Shown here: piece by piece, positions 21,198 to 25,391 of the stretch
How the letters are laid out: each line of letters opens with the position of its first letter
How positions within the stretch are numbered: position 1 is the first letter of the stretch
Virus record (IMG/VR): IMGVR_UViG_3300036045_000059
Span: 1-25,391 of that record
DNA length: 25,391 nucleotides
Direction: 5' to 3' (one strand)
Source of the DNA: a virus
Notes under the pieces: generated by a model
The model's input: the letters and a program-made list of their open reading frames with translations, nothing else
What the model was told of the DNA's origin: nothing
Database searches by the model: none
Translations under genes and position numbers: made by a program

Positions 21198-21410
21198 CTA
21201 GTTACTGCTTGGAGCGAGTTGTTGGTTGGTCAGTTGCAGGGCTTGCTGCGTCAGCTTGATGAGCCAAATGGCTTCAGGTCGATCAATGACGATCTCGATT
21301 TTTCTGTGGTCTCTAACGTCGTAGAAGCGTAGGCCGATGCGCTTTTCTTTTGTGTGCAGGTTTTTTATTTCGCTCACCGCTTCGAGCGCGGCGGGGATGA
21401 TTTCAGGCAT
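21198..21410 (-). CDS. Hypothetical protein, 70 aa
   Basis: The ATG at 21410 (MPEIIPAALEAVSEIKN) overlaps the AAA+ gene end by 8 bases and has a GAAGG site. The product has a helix, then RIGLRFYDVRDHRKIEIVID (a beta hairpin) and a C-terminal helix IWLIKLTQQALQLTNQQLA. No motif is recognised. Its TAG stop overlaps the ribosome-binding site of the coiled-coil gene, so both are coupled to the ATPase. It is a likely small accessory subunit of the module. Confidence 0.72.
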   Translation of the reverse strand: MPEIIPAALEAVSEIKNLHTKEKRIGLRFYDVRDHRKIEIVIDRPEAIWLIKLTQQALQLTNQQLAPSSN

Positions 21411-22854
21411 GAGCAACCTTCCTTCGCGTGGCGGTTGATTTGGGCTTCTCGTAGGCTCGGCCTGTTTCTGCGTCCAGTGCGCGTGTGGTTGCCCAATCGC
21501 GAACCTTGGTGATTCGTTCCCGGGCCGCAATCGCGACTGGAATGATGTAGCTTGCTGCTTCCATGAGCGAAACATCCAGCAGCGTTGCCAGGCGGCAGCA
21601 CGCGGCGATTTCAGCTCCAGTCCATTGCTCATCGTCTGGTAGGAGTTCTCTTGGTTTGCGGTCTGCAATCCCGGTGTTGTGTTCGTGAATGTTCCAAATG
21701 CGGGTCTTCTGTTCTTTGGTGGGCAGGTCCAAGAACCAGACGGCGTCAAACCGCTCTGCGCGGGTGAACGCTCCAGCGCTGAGGTTGGAGATGGCTTCAA
21801 TGTCGTTGCACGTCATAATGGGATACACTTTGTTTTTGTGGTCGTTGAGCCATGTGAGGAGCGTGCCTAATTGGTCAGCTGAAACTCCGCTGTCTCCGCT
21901 GTGCGCCGCGTTTGCCCCAGCGAGGGCTTTTTCGATTTCGTCGAAAAACAGAATGCACGGCTCCATGGCGTCAGCAATCTTGAGTGCCTGTCGGGTTTTT
22001 TGCTCCGTCTCGCCAACGAGCGAGCCCTTCCATGACCCAATGTCGGCGATGAGCGTTGGCAGCCCTAGTGTGTTGCCCAGGCACTTGGCGAAGGCGCTTT
22101 TTCCCGTACCGGGGACTCCTATGAGTAGAATGCCGCGTGGTTGTGCCTTGGGATTGCTCAGTGATTTTATGGCGAACTGTTTGAGCCCTTCCATTCCTCC
22201 CAGCGTGTCTAGCTTGACGCCGTTGCGATGAAGCTGTAGGAGTCCACTTTTCTTCACTGTTCCTGACTTTATCTCCCAGATGGCTTCTGGGTCGAGCTTC
22301 TGCTTTCGCACTAAGGAGAGTGCAAACGCTCCTTCGGCTTCAAAGCGTGTGAGTCCTTTGGCTGCTCCGGCCACTTGAGCGACGTCCGGCTGCAGTTGTT
22401 TGTAGTTATTGCCCTCAATCAGGTTTGCAGCTATCCCTGCAATGGTTTGTTCGTCTGGCAGTTCATGCTCGACCACAACGAGATGCTTTTGTAACTCAAC
22501 CGGAATGCTGGTGTGAGGAGCAAGAACGATGTGGATGTTGGTGTGTTGCTTGCCTTGGATGATGGAGTTGAAGAGCGCTTGCAACACCATGACGTTATCT
22601 AGCAACCTGTGCAGGTTGGTGTAGGTCGTAATGACGTCCTTGAGGTCCGTGCTGCTGTGAATGGCGCTAATCGGGTCTTTGCAGTCATGGTCGGTACTGA
22701 GTCCGTGGTCGATGTTCCATTTTCGGTAGTGGGTGTTGTTGGTTGCCGCAAGCTGTTCTATCTCTCGCTCCGCTTCTTCAGGCTCCACGGTGCAGACCCA
22801 GATGCCCGAGAATCCTGCGCAGATGAGTTCTGTGAGTCGTTTGGCGAGTGTCAT
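21403..22854 (-). CDS. AAA+ ATPase, Ycf46-like
   Basis: The product is 483 aa from the ATG at 22854 (MTLAKRLTELICAGFSGIWV). The N-terminal half (about 1-215) matches Ycf46 proteins: AGFSGIWVCTVEPEEAEREI, then VMVLQALFNSI, NIHIVLAPHTSIPVELQ and a helical lid segment with AAKGLTRFEAEGAFALSLV. The AAA+ domain follows: Walker A GVPGTGKS (246-253), Walker B ILFFDEIEKAL (Asp305, Glu306), a sensor-1-like MTCNDI, and FTRAERFDAVWFLDLP with probable arginine fingers. Ycf46 proteins form hexameric ATPases of unknown substrate in cyanobacteria, plastids and phages. The start overlaps the DUF2997 stop (ATGA). Confidence 0.9.
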   Translation of the reverse strand: MTLAKRLTELICAGFSGIWVCTVEPEEAEREIEQLAATNNTHYRKWNIDHGLSTDHDCKDPISAIHSSTDLKDVITTYTNLHRLLDNVMVLQALFNSIIQGKQHTNIHIVLAPHTSIPVELQKHLVVVEHELPDEQTIAGIAANLIEGNNYKQLQPDVAQVAGAAKGLTRFEAEGAFALSLVRKQKLDPEAIWEIKSGTVKKSGLLQLHRNGVKLDTLGGMEGLKQFAIKSLSNPKAQPRGILLIGVPGTGKSAFAKCLGNTLGLPTLIADIGSWKGSLVGETEQKTRQALKIADAMEPCILFFDEIEKALAGANAAHSGDSGVSADQLGTLLTWLNDHKNKVYPIMTCNDIEAISNLSAGAFTRAERFDAVWFLDLPTKEQKTRIWNIHEHNTGIADRKPRELLPDDEQWTGAEIAACCRLATLLDVSLMEAASYIIPVAIAARERITKVRDWATTRALDAETGRAYEKPKSTATRRKVAHA

Positions 22855-23045
22855 TGGTTTACCCTTTGTCGCTGGCTTTGTGTTTGGCCCCACATTTCGC
22901 TGGTGGGTTGATCGTTGGTTTTGTATCCAAGCGCTTCCTCCAGGAAGCGTGATGCGTCTTGGCATGTTTGACCAGGAAACCCCATCGTGGCGATCTTCAT
23001 CTCGCCGTTGGGCTGGATGATTACTTCGATGACTTTTGCTGACAT
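22851..23045 (-). CDS. DUF2997 protein
   Basis: The 64-aa protein reads KVIEVIIQPNGEMKIATMGF, then GQTCQDASRFLEEALGYK, the pattern of DUF2997: a beta hairpin followed by a conserved Cys and a short helix. The conserved Cys is in position 27. A GGGAG site lies 7 bases before the ATG, and the stop overlaps the AAA+ start. DUF2997 and DUF1257 occur together with Ycf46-like ATPases in cyanobacteria and in phages; their role is unknown. Confidence 0.85.
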   Translation of the reverse strand: MSAKVIEVIIQPNGEMKIATMGFPGQTCQDASRFLEEALGYKTNDQPTSEMWGQTQSQRQRVNQ

Positions 23046-23061
23046 CTGGTTGCTCCCTATC

Positions 23062-23544
23062 CTAGGCGTGAATTTGCAGTTTGACCGCTCCGCTGGGCAG
23101 CAGCTGTTCGGTGACGTAGTAGCCTTTTTTTTGCGCTTCCAGCTTGGTTTTTTCGATGGCGTAGGCGTGCTTGATGGTCTCGCCTCTCACACCGACTGCA
23201 TGGCCTAGCTTTCCTTCCCACCAATCCCAGATTGGGATGTATTGATCTCCTCTCTGGAGTAGCCCGATTTCATAGGTGCATCCGGGCACCTTGATGGCGT
23301 GCGTACATTTGCCCAGCAGGGTGGGCATGAACTCCTTGCGCTGTTGCCTTGTCATCGCAAGCACCGCTTGGTATTCCTCTTCTGTTTCAAAGAGATGCCT
23401 TGGCACGGGTGAGTCGTCCGCCCAGTATCCGGCGTAGGTGTAGGATGTTTGGTTTTCCTTGAAGATCCAGCCGAGCCGGTCGCACATTTTCTTGACGGCT
23501 TTGAGGTCCTTGATCTGGATGTCGATGGCAACTACGTGAGACAT
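23062..23544 (-). CDS. DUF1257 protein, Ycf35-like
   Basis: The 160-aa protein starts MSHVVAIDIQIKDLKAVKK, the hallmark opening of DUF1257/Ycf35 proteins. It carries the conserved YEIGLLQRGDQYIPIWDWW (about 93-111) and ends with KKGYYVTEQLLPSGAVKLQI. Compared with cyanobacterial Ycf35 (about 120-130 aa) it has an insertion at about 40-80 (DDSPVPRHLFETEEEYQAVL). The start has an AAAGGA site. It leads the DUF1257-DUF2997-AAA+ operon. Function unknown; presumed partner of the ATPase. Confidence 0.85.
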   Translation of the reverse strand: MSHVVAIDIQIKDLKAVKKMCDRLGWIFKENQTSYTYAGYWADDSPVPRHLFETEEEYQAVLAMTRQQRKEFMPTLLGKCTHAIKVPGCTYEIGLLQRGDQYIPIWDWWEGKLGHAVGVRGETIKHAYAIEKTKLEAQKKGYYVTEQLLPSGAVKLQIHA

Positions 23545-23562
23545 GGCTTTCCTTTGGTGGTG

Positions 23563-23662
23563 AAAAAACGGCTCCCTCTGCGGAGTCGAACCGCAGAGAC
23601 ATCGCCCCTCGGTATGCGGGTAGGAGGATGGTTTAACCCTGACGGCGTGCGATCAGAAGCCG
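23563..23662 (-). ncRNA. Candidate tRNA-like structured RNA with T6 end
   Basis: The intergenic stretch between the MazG-like and DUF1257 genes folds on the minus strand. Closing helix P1 pairs CGGCTTC (23656-23662) with GGAGCCG (23569-23575), with one G-U pair. Helix P2 is ATCGC (23649-23653) with GCGAT (23601-23605). P3 is an 8-bp hairpin, CTCTGCGG (23591-23598) and CCGCAGAG (23576-23583), with a 7-base loop TTCGACT that is a canonical tRNA T-loop. P3 abuts P1 as a T-arm abuts an acceptor stem, but the stack is 15 bp rather than 12, and I find no 5-bp anticodon arm. A T6 tract (23563-23568) follows P1 at once, like an intrinsic terminator. The G-U pair favours the minus strand. Confidence 0.5.
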
Positions 23663-23668
23663 AATTGG

Positions 23669-23977
23669 TTAAGCTGCGGTTGTGAACCCCTTGGGGTAAC
23701 GATCTGTGAGCTTTTCCTTGTTGCGTTCCATGATTCTGTCCATGCTGATCCCCAGGGTTGTGGCGGTCGCCACCAGGTAGAACAGCTGGTCGCCCAACTC
23801 TTCTTCGATGGCTGGGATGGAGAGCGGCTTGTTGTGAAAGACGTGCTTTTTGACATGCTCGACGGTTTCTCCGGCTTCACCGGCCATGCCGAGAGCCCAG
23901 TTGGTGAGCTGTTCGGCTGTGCTTAGTCCTGGCTTCATTCGGGAGCGAACGAAGGACTGATACTCGGTTGTGGTCAT
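23669..23977 (-). CDS. MazG-like nucleotide pyrophosphohydrolase
   Basis: The 102-aa protein is a single MazG domain of the all-alpha NTP pyrophosphohydrolase fold. The metal-binding pattern is E-x2-E (Glu34, Glu37 in GMAGEAGETVEHVKK) and E-x2-D (Glu60, Asp63 in EEELGDQLFYLVATATTLG), followed by MERNKEKLTDRYPKGF, the usual C-terminal motif. Such enzymes hydrolyse NTPs or dNTPs to monophosphates and pyrophosphate; phage versions are thought to adjust nucleotide or alarmone pools. AAGGAG precedes the ATG, which overlaps the upstream stop (ATGA). Confidence 0.92.
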   Translation of the reverse strand: MTTTEYQSFVRSRMKPGLSTAEQLTNWALGMAGEAGETVEHVKKHVFHNKPLSIPAIEEELGDQLFYLVATATTLGISMDRIMERNKEKLTDRYPKGFTTAA

Positions 23978-24414
23978 GCGATTCTCCTTACGGTTTCAAG
24001 TCTTCCAGCAAGAAATGCTACGCACTGAGCAACCTGGACATCGCTGGTATTTTTGGCCGCTCTGCCTGCGGCACGGGCGTGATAGTATAGCGCCATCAAG
24101 GCGATCGCGATGCCTTCGCGGCTGGTCAGCTCTTCACTGATACGATCGGCGATGTAGTCGAGTTGGTATCCGTTGTTGGCTGTCCATTCCATCCATATTT
24201 GTGTGGTGAAGTCGTACTCTCCAGGCAGGAATGGGCAGGGCGGCATTGGGTGGTAGTGCCGCTGGTGTAGGATCCATGCTCGTTGCAAGGCGTAGCAGAA
24301 GATTTGCACAAAGGTCTCGCAGTGGTTGTACCCAGCAATGGAGCTGTTGACGATCGGATTGAGGATTGCTCCTCCGATAGCGTAAACCCAGCTGGGGAGG
24401 CGCATCCTAAACAT
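23974..24414 (-). CDS. Hypothetical protein, 146 aa
   Basis: The ATG at 24414 has a strong GGAGGAAAACGA site. The product is helical: IGGAILNPIVNSSIAGYNH, CETFVQIFCYALQRAWILHQ, then YQLDYIADRISEELTSREG and IALMALYYHARAAGRAAK, ending in AQCVAFLAGRLETVRRI. There is no TM segment or recognised motif, but the composition is that of a real soluble protein. The stop overlaps the MazG-like start (ATGA). The function is unknown; coupling to MazG suggests a linked metabolic role. Confidence 0.72.
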   Translation of the reverse strand: MFRMRLPSWVYAIGGAILNPIVNSSIAGYNHCETFVQIFCYALQRAWILHQRHYHPMPPCPFLPGEYDFTTQIWMEWTANNGYQLDYIADRISEELTSREGIAIALMALYYHARAAGRAAKNTSDVQVAQCVAFLAGRLETVRRIA

Positions 24415-24605
24415 TCGTTTTCCTCCGGAAAGTGATAGTTCAGGCGTGGGATTCGCAGCGCTAAACGGGTTTCTAGGTCCATGCGCTCTGCTTCGATGCG
24501 CTCTAACTGCTTTGCGGCTTGGTGGAGTGTAACGTAACAGCGTGCTGGCGCTTCGCGTGCGAGTTCACGCAGCTGGTTGGCTATGTTGCAAACGTGTGGT
24601 CTCAT
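24126..24605 (-). CDS. Hypothetical protein, N-terminal 65 aa real-looking, tail overlaps the next gene
   Basis: The ATG at 24605 begins MRPHVCNIANQLRELAREAP, followed by a charged helix (AAKQLERIEAERMDLETRL) and FPEENECLGC. This part fills 24415-24605, where no other gene lies, so it is probably translated. The frame then continues 289 bases into the 23974-24414 gene in another frame. That tail is Ser/Thr/Pro-rich and looks like shadow sequence. The start has only a weak GGA site and overlaps the ASCH gene by 41 bases. Either the protein carries an arbitrary tail, or a frameshift has joined or split the two frames. Confidence 0.45.
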   Translation of the reverse strand: MRPHVCNIANQLRELAREAPARCYVTLHQAAKQLERIEAERMDLETRLALRIPRLNYHFPEENECLGCASPAGFTLSEEQSSIRSSTAPLLGTTTARPLCKSSATPCNEHGSYTSGTTTQCRPAHSCLESTTSPHKYGWNGQPTTDTNSTTSPIVSVKS

Positions 24606-25017
24606 AGTTCCATATTCCGAGTTGGCCGGGACATTGAATCCACTGTGTTTCAGGCCACCATTGTGGGTTGGTGAGCTGCCAGGCGAATCTCCCCGGGCTG
24701 AAGTTGCCCAGTTTGATTTCGCGTTCTTTCTCATCTATTTGGCGATGGCTGAATGCCTCTTCGGTTATGCAGTCTACTAACTCCACGGTGCCCAAGATGC
24801 AGCTTAGTGGCATATCTGCCATGCTGCGGAAATGCTTTTTCAACATGCTGCGCATTGGTTCCTGGAAGCACAGGGGAATGCCGTCTTTCATCCATCGTCG
24901 GGATGCGTGTATGGCGAGCAGGCCTCGGTAGCTGGTTGACCAGCTGCGAGTCTCATAGTGTTTTATGCCGGTGAGGATCAAGCTCGCATAGGGTTGCTGG
25001 ACGGAGAGCACTTTCAT
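24565..25017 (-). CDS. ASCH-domain protein
   Basis: The product is 150 aa from the ATG at 25017 (MKVLSVQQPYASLIL), preceded by AAAGGA and overlapping the upstream stop (ATGA). It has the ASCH signature VQQPYASLILTGIKHYETRS (6-25), then RGLLAIHASRRW, the strand SCILGTVELVDCI and the closing FAWQLTNPQWW. ASCH domains are PUA-like beta barrels that bind RNA or act on modified cytidine; in phages they are common early genes. Without the conserved catalytic residues being verified, I do not assign an enzyme activity. Confidence 0.9.
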   Translation of the reverse strand: MKVLSVQQPYASLILTGIKHYETRSWSTSYRGLLAIHASRRWMKDGIPLCFQEPMRSMLKKHFRSMADMPLSCILGTVELVDCITEEAFSHRQIDEKEREIKLGNFSPGRFAWQLTNPQWWPETQWIQCPGQLGIWNYETTRLQHSQPAA

Positions 25018-25319
25018 GGTGTTCTTTCCTTTCGTCGGGCGATGATCAGTTCGCGCCAGAGCTGGTTGAGGATGGCCATGACGGTGATAAATGCTTTGTG
25101 GTATTCTTTTGCGTCGACCGGTATGGCTTTCATGTTGAAGCCGTTTTTCCAGTGTCGGAGACACCTGGGGGATTCGTCGTACATCCCGTATAGCTGTCCT
25201 AGCACACAGCAATTGGCTCTGCTCATGTCTAAGATTTCCAGGTCGATTTGTTTGTCCCAGCCGGGATAGATGGTGTCGAGCATCGTTGCACCATTGTGGA
25301 CGCAGGTGTTGAGGTTCAT
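25014..25319 (-). CDS. Hypothetical early phage protein, 101 aa
   Basis: The ATG at 25319 has an AAGGAG site about 10 bases upstream. The N-terminal half (NGATMLDTIYPGWDKQIDLE, then ILDMSRANCCVLGQLYGMYD) resembles a small protein family of unknown role that I recall from actinobacterial and other phages (a GA.LLD...PGW...ID...L....CVLGQ pattern). The C-terminal half is a basic helix. The frame is also open 24 codons further to the window edge, so a longer product that begins outside cannot be excluded; the ribosome-binding site argues for 25319. The remaining 72 bases (25320-25391) hold no separate feature I can support, though another frame ends in TGA at 25324-25326 and may be the tail of an upstream gene. 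Confidence 0.75.
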   Translation of the reverse strand: MNLNTCVHNGATMLDTIYPGWDKQIDLEILDMSRANCCVLGQLYGMYDESPRCLRHWKNGFNMKAIPVDAKEYHKAFITVMAILNQLWRELIIARRKERTP

Positions 25320-25391
25320 CGCGTCATACTCCTTGACAAATGTGGGTTTTGGGATTTGGAAATCTGATACTTCGCGCGCTAGGGGGCGCCC

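Noticed and set aside
23569-23662. A standard tRNA on the minus strand
   Set aside because: With the T-arm fixed at 5 bp the acceptor strand GAGGGAG has no 7-bp partner at the right distance, and no 5-bp anticodon arm is found.
23658-23692. tRNA-His-like D-loop and GTG anticodon stretch on the plus strand
   Set aside because: It is the reverse complement of the end of the MazG-like coding sequence, and no acceptor or T-arm follows.

Overview
The window is a contiguous piece of a temperate tailed-phage genome (Caudoviricetes, HK97-type head). Every gene I can support lies on the minus strand, so transcription runs from position 25391 towards 1. The best guess for the host is a planctomycete. 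This rests on a DUF1580-type protein beside the integrase (a family I recall as essentially planctomycetal) and on the style of the RecA-like ATPase and the nuclease; it is inference. A tRNA-Lys(TTT) 3' half at attP names the likely integration target.

Layout in transcription order. (1) 25319-23669: small early genes, including an ASCH-domain protein and a MazG-like pyrophosphohydrolase. (2) 23662-23563: an intergenic tRNA-like structured RNA ending in a T6 tract. (3) 23544-20271: a DUF1257 (Ycf35-like), DUF2997, Ycf46-like AAA+ ATPase, 70-aa protein and coiled-coil protein module. (4) 20251-18735: a D12-class adenine methyltransferase and three small proteins. (5) 18738-15992: a recombination module made of an Fe-S PD-(D/E)XK nuclease whose motifs are circularly permuted, a Sak4-like ATPase, a 110-aa unknown and an SSB-like protein with an IPF tail. 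(6) 15991-15536: attP. (7) 15535-12181: tyrosine integrase, DUF1580 protein, RecA-fold ATPase, a cluster of GGCCCCCTTCG repeats and an HNH endonuclease. (8) 12221-1764: a sigma-70-like protein in the usual TerS position, TerL, portal, prohead protease, major capsid protein, a TTG-start zinc-ribbon protein, a beta-helix protein, a small structural protein, a DEDD exonuclease, a small membrane protein, two tandem 130-aa paralogs and the head-tail connector. (9) 1725-1: a lysis-like region with two membrane proteins around an exported trypsin-like protease, running off the left edge.

Genes are packed with many ATGA/GTGA overlaps, which implies long translationally coupled operons. attP lies inside uninterrupted phage sequence, so the contig represents the excised (circular or virion) form rather than an integrated prophage. 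No tail tube, tape measure or baseplate gene is visible; these would lie beyond the left edge or elsewhere in the genome.

Most unusual items: the circularly permuted nuclease, the tRNA-like RNA, the phage-borne Ycf46/DUF2997/DUF1257 module, the exported protease in a lysis-like cassette, and attP placed between the integrase gene and its best promoter candidate.
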